Below, piece by piece: positions 35,884-47,736 of a stretch of DNA of 64,000 bases. The position numbers were made by a program, and so were the translations under genes. The first letter of the stretch is position 1; the number at the start of each line of letters is the position of its first letter. Under the pieces are notes generated by a model. That model saw nothing but the letters and a program-made list of their open reading frames with translations, was not told the origin of the DNA and ran no database searches. This DNA is from Zygnema cylindricum (taxonomy: Eukaryota > Streptophyta > Zygnematophyceae > Zygnematales > Zygnemataceae), in assembly GCA_037447655.1 (NCBI GenBank), contig JBBHKE010000367.1:62001-126000 (forward strand), read 5' to 3'.

Positions 35884-38611
35884 ATGGGAGGAGGTCCTGC
35901 TGAGGACGCTTCTCCTTCTCTAGAACCTCCCGTAGGATATAGGCCATGGTGGGCTGTGGATAAGCAAGCATGGGCGAAGAAGTTTTCTATAATTACCAAG
36001 CTTAAAAGCCTTAGAGAAAATCAGGACGAGCCTTTGCCTCCATGGACGCCTGCGGATATCGAAAAGTTTGCAGAAGAAGACCCTGTGAACGTAGAACAGG
36101 TATACCGGAATGACAGATTTTTTCTCCGTACATAAGTTTGATTTAGGGTTTTTGACTGTTTTCTTGCAGTCTGGCAAGTGATACACGTTTAAAGTGTTTT
36201 ATTCATTTATTTTAGAATTTCTTTTACACGCTTTATTGTTACCGTTTTTATTTTGGAGATTGTATTTTCGGTTACGGTTAGTTTTTATCGTTTAGTTTGA
36301 GGTGACTATTAGTAATGCAGCAAATTTGTGTATAATGTATTAAGATCTTGCTGAACCAAGAAGACACATATTTTTTTGAGATGTTTTATGATGAATAAGA
36401 AAATAATGATCAGTTGGAAAGAATTGTCATGTGGTCATTTACTGCCAGCTTTTTCAAAACCGCTTGCAGTCACTTTTTGTTTATTTGTTTTCTTGTGCCT
36501 CATTGTTGCTGATGCCATGTTGGGATACAAACATGCGATATAGGTGGAATCAAAATTCAGAGGTTCATTAAATTTTGTTTTCTGGCACTTATCCGGGAGT
36601 TTGAAAGGCTCACATAATTTATGCCTGTTTTCTAAGGCATGAGTAATGTTTTGGTAGAGGAAAAATATAATCTTGCAAACTTGTGCTTTTATATGTGTAT
36701 TATAGTACTTGAAATTTTCAGGGAGCTTCCAAGTGGTAGCTGCAGTGACCTTCGAGTTTCTTCTCTGCTACAAGCTGAATAAAGTATGCATGTGCCACAT
36801 TATTAAATCAAATTATGCTCTTTTCCTCCCTTTCTTCCTCTCCCCTCCTTCTCCCCCCCCCCTTTCCCCTTCCGCTCTCTTCCTCACCCTCTTCCTGTAC
36901 CTCTCCCTCTCTCTTTCCCTCTCCCTCTTTCATCTCCCTTGTCCCCCCCCCTCCCTTCCCTTCTCTTTCTCTCGCTCTCCCTCCTTTCACGTTTATTTTT
37001 CTCTGTTGAACAGCTCAAGCTGGTGAGGCAAGGAGCAATGATTTCCGCTGTGGGAGGCCTTGTTGGCGGTTTGGGAACTGCGGCATACAGCTACCGATAT
37101 TCACGGAGTGCTGGAGGTTTGTGATTTTTGATCATGTATACACAGGCTCAGTTTTCTTGCAATGTAGTTTTAAACTGTGAAAAGGTGGAAACACTATATC
37201 CGGTTACCCCATACTAAACGCATATTTTACTCAAAAAACCTGTACAATAAACTTGTAATACAGGATATAGCGTTTCCACACGTTTTTGTACTTTTGAACT
37301 ATGCTTTGTTCTAATGGGATGTGTATGTCCACTTTGCCTCAGCTTGTTGATGTGCTGTCTGTCACTTTGCGAAAGGACATTTGATTTGATTTGATTCAAT
37401 TTGACTTTGAAGAGCCTCTATGAGCACAGGTGAAACAATAGGCATGGATACTTGTTCATTTTCTCTGTGTAACCTAGTGCTTTTGTGGATCTAAAGATGT
37501 TGTTTTTTTTAAATTGTCTTTACGCACAAAATCAACAAGTCAAGGACCAGTTGTCGGGATCCAACGATATCAGCAGCTCATTATTATATTTATCAGAACA
37601 CTGGCATAGTTCTGGTAGCTTATGCTACTATTCCAAGAGTTATATATATATTAATATTATAGTCTCATGTGATATTTGTTTGTGTTAGGAATAGTTCGAT
37701 GGTTGCACTTTCAACGTCCAATTGTCTGTAGAGATGTAAAGGCTGACTGAATGAAATATATTGTAGGATTTAACTTTTAAATAAGCTTGCAATTTTGTGA
37801 CGGGCTATGTTAGAGTCTGTCTTCACTTGTGACGTAATTTTCAAATGATGGGTAATATCTTGCCAGTGCAACATAATGTTTGGCCATATAATCCATTCTG
37901 AAGGCCTTTTATGGCGCCGTTCTTGTTTCGTTGCGTATGCACTTTCTCTTTACTTTTTGCTTCGTTTTTGAAAAAGCTTTCACCTAGCCTGGGTTCATTC
38001 GGTCGTTATGGGTAATTTAGCTGTCCTTTTACATCAAAACATATACAAACCGGTGTAAAACATTAGTCTTCTATCCTGAATCAGATTTAATACGGTTGTC
38101 TCATGCTATACGGTTTTTTTCTTAGGTACATATAAATTCAGTAAACATGAAAGTATGTTGGTAAAATCACACCATAATATAACACTTATTTATAGTATTC
38201 ATGTCATATATTAAAAATCAGCATGTTTTTTCATTTATCTTTTGCTTCTTTACAAAACGACAAAGCATTCCAGCTCTGCCGGTTATTATTATGTGCTGCT
38301 GTGTGTGCCCTCTCTGTCGAGAGATTTTCTGGTCAAAACATTGCAAGTTAGGGGATTCTTTGGACAAAATTTTGCAGGTTTGGGGACTGTTTGGTAAAAT
38401 TTGCAAGTTTGAGCATCTTAATGAAATTATGGTTTTTGCGTGCCTTTTCGGTTTGTTTGCAGGTGCGGCTCTGACTCTAATTTTTGGACTGGCGACAAGC
38501 TGGGCTGTGGCGGAGGAGGCAGCAAATATCGGTTTAGGCTTGTATAAAATCAACGCCATGGACACGAACCTTAAATTCTTAGAGTGGTGGAAGGCGAAGA
38601 CGAGTCGGTAA
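35884..38611 (+). CDS. SDH6: Succinate dehydrogenase subunit 6-like protein (mitochondrial complex II), 3 exons
   Basis: Exons 35884-36099, 37014-37116, 38463-38611 give 155 residues and TAA. Introns are GT-AG (GTATAC and GTTTGT donors; AACAG and TTGCAG acceptors) with phases 0 and 1. The N-terminal part has aromatic and basic residues (WWAVDKQAWAKKFSIITKLK), then LPPWTPADIEKFAEEDPV. Two Gly/Ala-rich membrane helices follow (about residues 78-98 and 107-125), then LDTM-like INAMDTNLKFLEWW at the C-terminus. This layout and the KFLEWW ending match the plant SDH6 family as I recall it, a small accessory subunit of complex II in the inner mitochondrial membrane. Usual length is about 140-155 residues. 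Intron 1 ends in a long CT-rich tract. The match is from memory of the family; no alignment was run. Confidence 0.72.
36828..36985 (+). repeat. CT-rich tract at the SDH6 intron 1 acceptor
   Basis: About 160 bp of CTCCC/TCTCTC sequence lies 30 bp before the acceptor at 37013 and must act as, or extend, the polypyrimidine tract. Confidence 0.8.
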
Positions 38612-38844
38612 AGACCAGTTGTTAAAGATGAGCCATTAAAGACGAGCCTGTAAAGACGAGTGGTTAAAGATGCGTCATTTAAAACGAGTCACTAAAGACG
38701 AATCATTAACGAGCTGCTTGAAGTCATTCTTTGGTTGAGCCGATAGGGAATCTGTTTAAAACTAGATATCGCATGGCTTTTTGTATTACATCTGTCGCAG
38801 ATTTTTTTGTTTCTCCAATTTGTATTCGTATTGCAATTCCGAAG

Positions 38845-38941
38845 CTGGAAAGGGCGAGACGAGGCCTCCTCCAAGGCAAAGGAAGCTCATATTGCAGCTC
38901 AGGCTCGAATGTTATTTGACTTTCTTGTAAAAACAGCATAA
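38845..38941 (+). other. Orphan exon-like frame downstream of SDH6
   Basis: After a T-rich stretch and TTCCGAAG, a frame reads WKGRDEASSKAKEAHIAAQA and continues to a TAA (31 residues). It resembles a terminal coding exon, but I find no upstream exon to join it. It could be in the SDH6 3' UTR, a lost gene end or chance. Confidence 0.2.
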
Positions 38942-39019
38942 ACTGCTACAACAATAAAACACTCAAGTCTCATGTATTGCGTCATGCGGGAGATCATCTT
39001 TGTTGAGTTCACAGAAATG

Positions 39020-39095
39020 TAATTGAATTGTCTCCCTCTCCCTTTCCCTCTCCCTCTCCCTCTCCCTCTCCCTCTCCCTCTCCCCCTCCCCATCC
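39020..39095 (+). repeat. CTCCCT microsatellite
   Basis: About ten CTCCCT units followed by CCCC-rich sequence, in an intergenic region. The GR-rich minus-strand frame across it is a by-product. Confidence 0.9.
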
Positions 39096-39431
39096 CACTG
39101 CTTGCATGGACTTAAAATGACCATTTGGGTGGACATCTATTTACGAATGTTGAAAAGCACAATGGATCTCATTTTCTCCAACAATACACGATGTAGTCGT
39201 CTAGTAGAATCGATAGTACATTAATAGGGATATCAATACAAAGTAGTGTATATGTTAAATGACAGTAGTAATGAGCTTGAATCCAATATGTAACAAAGGT
39301 ATATTTCATGTCAAAATGAATAGTAAAATCCTGAAGTGTATGCCTCCGTTGATATACCGTTGAATACACACTGGCCATTAGGATATTGCCGAGTTTGATT
39401 ATGACTCTTATTTAAGAAACGCAGATAGATT

Positions 39432-40225
39432 AAAAAGCACGATGGTAAACCATCTGAGTCCGAGGGTACAAGGGATAGCTTGTATGTAGACTCGAGAGCC
39501 TCACGTATCTCCCAAGATCTTTTGAATCTAATCAGGTTATGGAGTTGATTGTTGAAAAGCCCTTGAATAAGCCTTATTTTGGCTTCTAATTTCCTAATCG
39601 CACATCGCCTTTTTTCTCTTAACCAGCTCGTACATTTGCACCTGATGGGATGGGCGGTAGCTCGACTAGGGTTGCAATCCGCAGGGAGTTTGGCTCATCA
39701 GGAGCTGCCTCAGCCCTCCTGTGCCACGCAATTGATAATTTGCCGGTAACCTAAAAGTTGGGATTGGCCATAACAAGTTAACATAGAGTTCTCTCTGTAA
39801 TTATACATAGGTTGAAATGACTCAAGTGACGGAGGAGGGTATCAAGCTTAAATCACAACGGAATGATGTATCCACAAAATGAACACTCAGCAGGAAATGT
39901 TCAACACCGAACGGGTAAAAAACCAGGCAAAGTTTGTATAAGCATTTACGACAGTACAATGCAGAAGATGAATGTAATCTGTCTTGATTGCCAATATATA
40001 GTTAAGGGAGAAAGCAGTAAATTGCAGCGACTCGTGAGAGAAGCTACGGAAAAATATGCAATGAGGATGCTTGTGACATTGGTACAGATCTCGCTGTTTC
40101 TACTACTGCCTTCTTCCTAGATAGACTTCAACAAAAAAAAATCAAAACTGCAACAAGGATAATACATTTTTCAAAAATATAATAATCAAATTGAATAAGA
40201 AAGCGCGATGGTAAACCATCTTGAG
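39432..40225 (+). other. Unassigned segment bracketed by direct repeats, with two exon-like frames
   Basis: GATGGTAAACCATCT (itself a hairpin) occurs at about 39438 and 40206 with similar flanks (AAAGCACGATGG / AAAGCGCGATGG). Between them, 39627-39745 (acceptor AACCAG, donor CCG/GTAACC) reads RTFAPDGMGGSSTRVAIRRE and on to CHAIDNLP. A 65-bp intron would join it in phase 0 to 39811-39882 (VEMTQVTEEGIKLKSQRN, then TGA). A further frame (39863-40120) has LDCQYIVKGESSKLQRLVRE. No family recognised; a captured gene fragment or small gene is possible. Confidence 0.3.
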
Positions 40226-40324
40226 TTCCGCCGGCAAAGTACGTTCTTAACTTCTTACATATTGACAAAAACTATGTGATGCCATAGTTGAGCAACGAGC
40301 GAAGCGACTTCTGAAACGTATTAC

Positions 40325-40546
40325 TGCACCGTGTATCGCTAATAGTGTAAATGTTGTTTTCGTCTCTTAAAACATCTTTTCTCCGTACACACATGTCGCA
40401 TTGTAGATCTCACGGTTGCGATTGAAAGGTAAGATTCTCAGCTTCCGATTGGCAGTGCTAAATTGAAAATCGGACAGGTGTGTACGGAGAAAAGATGTTT
40501 TTAAGTGGCGAAAAAATTATGAACACTAATGGCGATTCACGGTGTA
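40325..40546. mobile_element. 222-bp TACACCG-family miniature element
   Basis: TIRs TGCACCGTGTATCGCTAATA / reverse complement of GGCGATTCACGGTGTA, internal CTCCGTACACACATGTCG inverted repeat, same layout as 16837-17057. Confidence 0.8.
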
Positions 40547-40838
40547 CTGGTTCAACACTATTGGCTGAGTCGGCGGCAAACTATGACACGTGGTGAAACT
40601 ATGACATCCATCGGACGGCCTTCCCCAACCCTTGCGATAGATCTCCGTGCATTTTGGGTGACGTGTTGTCACATGACTGGACTGGTACAGAATCCGTACA
40701 CACAATTAGTATCGCCTGATGTGGTACAGTACTGTACTTTACGAACACCCTTCGTACTTTTTGAACACGTTTCGTACTTTTCAAGCAGCCCTTCCTATTC
40801 CTCTCCGGGTCTCCTCAAATCCTTGCAAACAATCTCCA

Positions 40839-41170
40839 ATGGCAGCCTCTCTTTCCAAAGCCATCATTTCCCTGCCTCTCCAACCAAACAAAGTACATGT
40901 ACTTTGTTACAAAGTACACGTACTATGTACGATCAAAGTACATGTACGTTGTACGAACAAAGTACATCATGTTGCAGGGAAACACCTATCTTCCAGAGTC
41001 TCTCGGAGAGACTTCTCATACTGCGGTTCCCTTCGGTTCCATGCAGAGCCACGCAATTCCATTCCGTTGTACGGAACTGACAGTGTGCCATGGAGACAGG
41101 TGGCAGCCGGCAGAAATGGCTCACTCTGGTTGGCTGGAGCTGTTGCAGGAGAAGGCGCCCTTGTGGATTC
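40839..41170 (+). other. Candidate first exon (transit-peptide-like frame) upstream of the patatin gene
   Basis: An ATG at 40839 opens MAASLSKAIISLPLQPNK and runs through an AAAGTACATGTAC-type microrepeat to a globular-looking stretch (NGSLWLAGAVAGEGALVD). The start resembles an organelle transit peptide. I could not find a donor giving the phase-2 join the patatin exon needs, so linkage to that gene is unproven. Confidence 0.2.
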
Positions 41171-41684
41171 AATGGGGGAAGCTGGTGAAGCAAAACCATT
41201 CCATTCCATTCCCTCTTCCTCCTGTCCCTCGCCCACTTTCCATCCTCTCCCGCTCTCCCCTCTCCCTCTCCCCCTCCCCCTCCCCCTCCCCCTCCCTCTC
41301 TGTCCCTCTCTCGTCACTTGTAATGCTTTTTTTTTGTTCTGCTATTCTCCTCATTTTGAAGCTTGACAGAATTTAGAGTGTCACTGTTTTCTTCTCTATG
41401 TATCCATCAATGTGACCTTTTATTTCACAACTCTTTCTGCCACTCAAACCCTCCTTACCCTCGCTTCCCTCCATCCCTTTTAATCCACAGTTCAAATGTA
41501 CGGAAACAGTTGGTAACACAATGTACGGTCACTTTGTACTATTCTTATAGTACACCCAAAGTACTGCAGAAAAACAGGATAAGCTGTTTCCGATTGTTTA
41601 CGCATGTTCGAATCGTCACCTCCTTCCCAAATTTTCAACCTCACTTCCGATTATCGGCAACTGTGTCTGAGCTTTCCTCTCAAC

Positions 41685-41897
41685 CTTTGTTTTTCTCTCT
41701 CTCTCTGTCTCGCGCTCTCTCTCTCTCTCCCCCTCTCTCTTTCTCCCTCTCTCTCCCTCTCTCTCTCTTTCCCTCTCTCTCACTCACTCTCGCTCTCTCT
41801 CCTCTCTCTTTCTTTCCTCTCTCGCTCTCCCTCTCTCTCTCCTCCCTCTCTCTCCCTCTCTCTTCTCTCTCTCGCTCTCTCTCTCTCTCTGCTGTGT
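41685..41897 (+). repeat. (CT)n-rich tract at the patatin exon acceptor
   Basis: About 210 bp of CTCTCT/CCCTCT repeats run to within 7 bp of TTTTTCAG at 41904. The long Ser/Leu-rich frames through it are not genes. Confidence 0.9.
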
Positions 41898-41904
41898 TTT
41901 TCAG

Positions 41905-42111
41905 GGGGATTTTTTTTTATTGGCAAATTGGGGCTGTTGATGTTCTTTCTCGCCATTATGATCTGGGTCCGGTGGAGTTCTCGGGAGCGAGTGCCGGAGC
42001 TTTGGCGGCAACTTTGGCAGCTTGTGAAGTAAACGGCCGAAAAGCGGCCGAAGCCGCTTTTCAGCTTTCCCTCGACAACCGGCTGTGGGATCGTCCCACT
42101 GGTGGGTTGTT

Positions 42112-42150
<39 letters not shown>

Positions 42151-42166
42151 TTTTTTTGTTTTTCGT

Positions 42167-42203
<37 letters not shown>

Positions 42204-44477
42204 ATGCTACGTTTTTTGTTTGTCATTTTTCGTTTTTTGTTTTCTTTTTTTTCTTTCATCTTCTGAACTCGTTTTTCACCGTCACATTCTTGTTTGTTTG
42301 TCAAATGTGCAAATTCATTGATGGTTGTATTATAATTCTCTCTTTTCGTTTTCAAAACGGTTCAGAATGGACAAAATATATCTGCAGTTTCCCACATTTT
42401 TTCTTGTGATTTAAGCCCTTTGATGAAATATGCGCACATTTCAAATAGGCTTGAAAGTATTGTTCAAAAGTTGATTTTTTTTTTTTTGATTTTTGACTAA
42501 GAGTCATAAAAGATATACAGTTTCCATTGGAAGTTAACAACAAGTCTGTGTGACAAAGAGTGTCTGAAATCGTTTGAGGGTGTGAGCAGTTGCCATGTGG
42601 CATTGCAGGATTGGGAGGTATTTGGAGTAGACTTATTCGAGAATGGCTCCACGACCTTCTCCCTTCTGATGCTGTGGAGAGATGTCGCGATCGCCTCAAC
42701 CTTCACATCATCCACCTCCCAAGCATTCGAAACAGGCAAGCTTTTTTTGTTCGAGTGTTTCTGATCTCACCAGGGCTTGAGTGTTTATTTTGCGTTCGAG
42801 GCTGTTTAAAGCTTTGTCAATTTTGAAATTTGGAATGGAAAGAGGACGGTGGGAGTTTGACACTCTTGTTCAAATGGTCAGCATGTTGGATGGCTGTTAG
42901 TATATCATCATGGAAAACGTTAGACGGCTTCATTTTTTTTCTATTTCAAAATATTATTTTCTGACAACTTGCAATAATGTCACTTCTCTCTCTGAAAAGT
43001 TATGATTGCAAACGAAGAAATAATTGGGTGCCTATTTGACATATGTATCTGAATGAATCCCAAGAACTTATAGAATTTGACTGTATCAGCCGTCTCCTGT
43101 TTATGTTTAAGAAGACTGTTTATGATTACATTTATTGTGGACTTTGATATTGGTATTGGTATTAAGTTGTGTATCGGTATTGAGCCTATGATTCTTTGTA
43201 TCATGGCTTTAGGAGCCCCTTTTTTTCACGAAAAGTGGTGAAGGAGTTTATGACAAAAGACGATATTGTGGAATGTTGTATGGCTTCCGTTCATATCCCT
43301 CTATTTATGGACGGTCGGATTTGGACACGGTATCGTAATCGTCGATCGATCGATGGATCAATTTTAGCTCCAAGGTGTGTGAAAGAGGGAGGACTCTCCG
43401 TGGTCGTTTCTTTAATTAATCATTTTTCGATAATTGTTTTACAAAAAGTAAAGTTTTTAACACTTCTGGAAAACCACCAAAGATACGCTTATTGATTTTG
43501 AGTCGAGGGTTTTTACTCGTAGTTAGTTTTACAATTCTTCACATGTATGAGCTTGTCAGGAAATATTTTTTCAAAATTATGGATTTTCTTACATAAAGTC
43601 CCACTGTGATTTCCCCAGACTTTAACATATTGCTTTCGAACATTCTTTTTGAATAATCCATGTGAAATTTGAAAACTGTTGTTGCCTTTTTGGACATAGA
43701 AATATAATCCCCTCGCCTTTCTTTATAAAATGCCTTTCTATCCTTATCAGTGAGCTATGAAGTTTTTAAGGGAAGACAGTCTTTCTCTTGGGATTGCAGA
43801 GAGATAATTAGCTTAGGAAGGGAGACGCCCACTTTATATCTCGACTACACCAAAGATGAGGTGTGGACAACAAACTTGTGACTTCTGTCACGTGGGATAT
43901 TGAAACAGATGACTACAAGAGGTTCTGATTTGAAATGATTTTTTGCTCCTTTTTTGTGCCTTGGTTATACATTATTCTCACTCTCTATCCGATTTTCCTT
44001 TCCCCTCACTCCAACTTCATCGGTCCCTCTCCCTCTCCACCATCTTCTCCCTTGTCTCTCTTCCTCCTCCTTGGATGGCCAATTTATAAAAGAAGCGTTC
44101 CTTAAATATCTCGTGTCATTCTTAAATATGGTTTGGACACGTTTACTGGAAAAAAACTTTACAGCAAAAATTACATCAACTCCAAAAACTCAAAAAAATG
44201 GACAAAAGTGAAACTGTGTATGGCTACTATGATGTGGTTTGTGGTTATATTTGTCTTTTCGTTTTTTCATTTCCGGTTTGTGGTTTGTGATTTGCTATTT
44301 TTTCAAAAAAATTAGGTGATGAAACTCCAACGCCTTCGTTTTTTGAGCCTCGGAGAAGGTCCGGATGCCACCTGGCAGTGGATTGAGGAGATGATGAGTC
44401 GAGGGGGAGAGTATGTCGAGAATTTGAAGTCCGAGGGGTCTCTGGAATTTTTGGAGCAGTTGAGAATCGTTAAATAA
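41905..44477 (+). CDS. Patatin-like phospholipase domain protein, 5' end unresolved (5 exons seen)
   Basis: Exons: 41905-42101, 42609-42735, 43213-43374, 43800-43860, 44316-44477, about 235 residues and TAA, with phases matching at every join. The first exon reads GIFFYWQIGAVDVL, the part after the patatin oxyanion glycines, then VEFSGASAGALAATLAACEV with the GxSxG nucleophile elbow (GASAG). The third exon has MASVHIPLFMDGR and SIDGSILAP; its Asp-Gly is the likely catalytic Asp of the Ser-Asp dyad. This matches algal/plant patatin-like acyl hydrolases acting on membrane or storage glycerolipids. The intron at 42736-43212 appears to be GC-AG (ACAG/GCAAGC). The upstream exon with the start codon and first glycines was not found; compartment unknown. 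Confidence 0.7.
42108..42205 (+). repeat. Long poly-T tract in patatin intron
   Basis: About 95 bp, almost all T with scattered G and C, immediately after the donor of the GASAG exon. Length may be unstable or misassembled. Confidence 0.9.
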
Positions 44478-44479
44478 GA

Positions 44480-45710
44480 TTTGCGAGGCCTGTCTTTTGT
44501 TTGTTTGTTTGTTTTTCCGTTTTAGTAACCAAAAATAGAAAAGGGTTGTACTTTATCGGAGGATAGATTCTTTTAGTAGAAACGAAGGATCGATGCTGGG
44601 AGGTTTATTTGCTTAATTTCAAACTAAGTGTAAGTTTTTTTTATCTTTTATTTTTATTTTTTAATTTATGTTTTGAGGTCGTAGGTTTGATAACTACGGC
44701 TGTGTTAATAAGTATATCGAATTGAATAGTTTCAATCTCGAGATTTTAGTTAGTGCTGATTATCATTCCTTAATTATATTTATTTATAAAGCAAAAAAGG
44801 TTTCTCTCGGAACACTCGGTTCGGAGTATTAATCGGGTCCTTCATGTGTTAGTATGTTTGGTTTTACATTTCCCTATCTTTGAATTTGCGGTCTTTTTGT
44901 AGTTTTGTTCTCTCACAATATCCACAGGTAGACTGTCGATTTCTGTTTTTTATGAGCCCGGTTTGTTAATGGTCCAGGCTTTTTTTTCTAATGTCTCTGT
45001 TTTTGTGTTTTTTGGAGTGGATAGAAAAAAGAAAACCGGTTGCTGTCACTACACGGCCATTATTATTAAACGTTAAAACATCAATTCGGTCGCAACTTCT
45101 TTTGGTTAGAGATCACAAAATAGTGTTAACGAAACTATTTAAGGACGGAATACTACCTGCTAGTTCTCCTTGCATTATATTAGGATTATCAAATTTTGTT
45201 TCTCATAAACATAAATAAATCCTTAACACTAAAAACGATGGACGGTGTAGTGTTGCATATTGTCAACCCTGTTGCAATATTCAATACAGGTGGCCAAAAA
45301 GGTCTTGGACGTCCGATACTATCGTGTAAAATGTATCGAAATGTAATACAATTGTACCATTCACAAGAGCAATATTTAGTGTGTCATTTTGGCCGCGTGG
45401 ATGTTGGGAGCTGTGTAATGAAGAAAAAACACATCTGTTGGCAGAATGTCAGTTCATGGTAAAACTATTTGACTTTTTACAAGTTGCCAACAAAAACTTG
45501 ACATTTGTTGTACTTTCATTTAGGACAGAGTGATGGTAATGTCTTGTGAAAAGAGACAAGTGTCCTTTTTATCAAAATATTATACCTCACATTGCATAAG
45601 TATTGCGATACAATATGCTATGACCAAAATGAGTAATGCAGCAAAAAATGGAGACGAGCAACAAAACACTTTTGTAGAGGCATCGCGTCGTTAAATGATA
45701 GGATACGCAA
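44480..45710. other. Intergenic, no gene recognised
   Basis: A right-hand TACACCG-family terminus (AACACTAAAAACGATGGACG then GTGTAG) ends at about 45250. Frames at 44991-45218 and 45196-45462 show no domain and unusual composition; not called. Confidence 0.4.
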
Positions 45711-45713
45711 CAC

Positions 45714-46233
45714 TACACTGTGAATCACTTTTAGTGTAAAGAAACAATTAGTGTTATCAATTCTACTTCGGGTTCAAGGGCTTAACGCCAACAAAACATT
45801 AACGCTAATTTATACATCTAATACTATTTTGGATACACATTCCCACAGTGTAACGGCTGTAGCCTGTATTACATTGTCGACGTCTGAATATATGAGAACA
45901 GGTTCGAGTAAATTTCCCTAATCTTTATTACTAGGAATCAACCTTGAATGCGCTTTCCCATGTTAACGCCACTCACTTTCTTCTATCGATGCCATTATCT
46001 AACACTTTTTCTGTACGTCTGTACAAAAATACGAGCCGTTATAGTACGGAATGGCACATTTGGTACACTACACTATTTAAAAACTGGCCAAATTAGAGTC
46101 ATTGACGCTAGTTAAACCGTACATATATAAACGTAAAGAAAAAAATTAGTATTATTAATTATATTTTAGGTTCGAGAGTGAAAATTTAGGCGCGCGAATA
46201 GTGTTATTAACAGTGTAAGCGATTCACGGTGTA
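45714..46233. mobile_element. 520-bp TACACCG-family element
   Basis: Left terminus TACACTGTGAATCACTTTTA, right terminus GTAAGCGATTCACGGTGTA. The interior contains TTAGTGTTAT repeats and no long frame. Confidence 0.65.
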
Positions 46234-46336
46234 CACTGCCCATTATTTATTAGTGTTATTAAGGATATATTAAAGTGAATGCAAAATTAAAATTACAGTA
46301 CACGGACTACAACAGTGAAAGCAAAATTGTAATATC

Positions 46337-46408
46337 GATCATGCTGGGGATCGAACCCAGAATCTCTGGTGTCGTAGACCAGCGCCTTATCCATTGGGCC
46401 ACACGACC
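46337..46408 (-). tRNA. tRNA-Arg (anticodon ACG)
   Basis: The minus strand folds as a full cloverleaf: acceptor GGTCGTG with CATGATC, D-loop region GGCCCAATGGATAAGGC, anticodon stem-loop CTGGT-CTACGAC-ACCAG with ACG centred, T-arm CTGGG-TTCGATC-CCCAG. 72 nt, no intron, no encoded CCA, and a TTTT terminator shortly downstream on the minus strand. ACG is expected to be edited to ICG and read CGN codons. Confidence 0.9.
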
Positions 46409-46633
46409 TATTGAGAAGATGCCATTTAAAATTTATTATAAATATTTAATTTTATAAATCACAAATTTAGATTACAGGAGCAGAACAACGGTACACCGTG
46501 AATCGCTATTAACGCTAATGGCTAATTCAGCGCCCCCAAATTTTGACCTTTGAACTTTAAATATAATTGAGAACTCTAATTGTTTTTTTACGTTAATGTA
46601 GGTTCTATGTAATTAGCGTCAACAACTCTACAG

Positions 46634-47252
46634 TACACTGCGAATTGTATTTAGAGTAGTGAAAAAATTAGTGTAAAAAAACGAAAAAAAACAATTAGAG
46701 TAATGAACTCTAATTTATGTAATAGAACTTTTTCATAGAGGAAGTTTACTCTAATTTATTTAAGTACTCTATATTGGGTTATGTCGGCTATAATTATCCG
46801 CGCTGAAATTATGAACACTAAATTACGTAGACAAACAAAATCTGTCAATCCGTATAGTTTTGACGTCATTATGACGTTAGTATTATTCGTCGCGCTGAAT
46901 GTCAGTTAATGTTCACACTGACGACGATGCTGTCGACGGACGAGAGTTATGCCAACGGCTTTTTTTCGATGTGATTGATTTTTCGTTTAGTGCGATTTCA
47001 CGTGCGAGCGCGATTCTATTAAATCATTTTTTGAACCTTTTTACTTAAAAAAGTACAATTTTGCACGGTTGAACGTCGTCCGTACTCCACACTATTTAAA
47101 ACGAACTTATATTACAATTTTTTACGCTAATTAAACTTACCTAAATTAGAATAATGAAAAATTTAGAATCGTTTACTCTATTTGATGTCATAGAGTCGAA
47201 ATTTCGAGCGACCGAATTAGAGTAATTTACTCTAATTACGATTCGCGGTGTA
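46634..47252. mobile_element. 619-bp TACACCG-family element nested in a truncated relative
   Basis: Left terminus TACACTGCGAATTGTATTTA, right terminus TAATTACGATTCGCGGTGTA. A second left terminus, TACACCGTGAATCGCTATTA, at 46492 belongs to an outer, truncated element. No transposase. Confidence 0.65.
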
Positions 47253-47736
47253 CTTTACTGAATCTTGCAACTTTTTGGCCCCCAGGGGTGCCGAAGACGT
47301 CCGCGACCGCCCGTTTAGGGTTTATTTTTTCGGTTTTTGTTTTTTTTTTATTAAAAAAACAACCCAAAACCCAAAACCCTATTTCTTGTACCCAATCCCA
47401 AGAGGTGCCGAATGTCGGCGTGAGGTGCCGCGAGGTGCCGAAGGTCCCACACTTGTATGGGCGCTTGTTCGATAGCCATACTGTAGTTTGGACAGTTTTT
47501 ACATAGTGGAGTGTACAAAATGCGTCAGTCCGTGCTAAAATTGCTCGTTATTTCGTACAATATTACAGAGTGTGTCAAATAAAGGCGTCGGAGTGCGTTG
47601 ACACTTGACACTAAAAAGCGAACTCAAATTTAATTCCGACTGCTAAAGACGGGGAAGAGTTAGACTAACTTGTTCTCACATGTTCAATGAGAACACACGC
47701 TATGCTGGTTACGCAATGGGAAACTTGTACCCAAAT
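47253..47736. other. Intergenic, no gene recognised
   Basis: Contains a poly-T/AAAACCC palindromic block at 47325-47380 and repeated GAGGTGCCGA words at 47400-47440. Not interpretable as a gene. Confidence 0.4.

Noticed and set aside
40783-40812. Missing patatin exon ending in CTCTCCGG
   Set aside because: It would supply a Ser-Gly before the exon at 41905, but the donor is poor and one glycine of the expected motif would be missing.
41363-42409. 348-codon plus-strand frame and the antisense Lys/Glu/Arg-rich frame at 41780-42355
   Set aside because: Most of the length is translated CT microsatellite and poly-T; only the short GASAG portion is real and is covered by the patatin gene.
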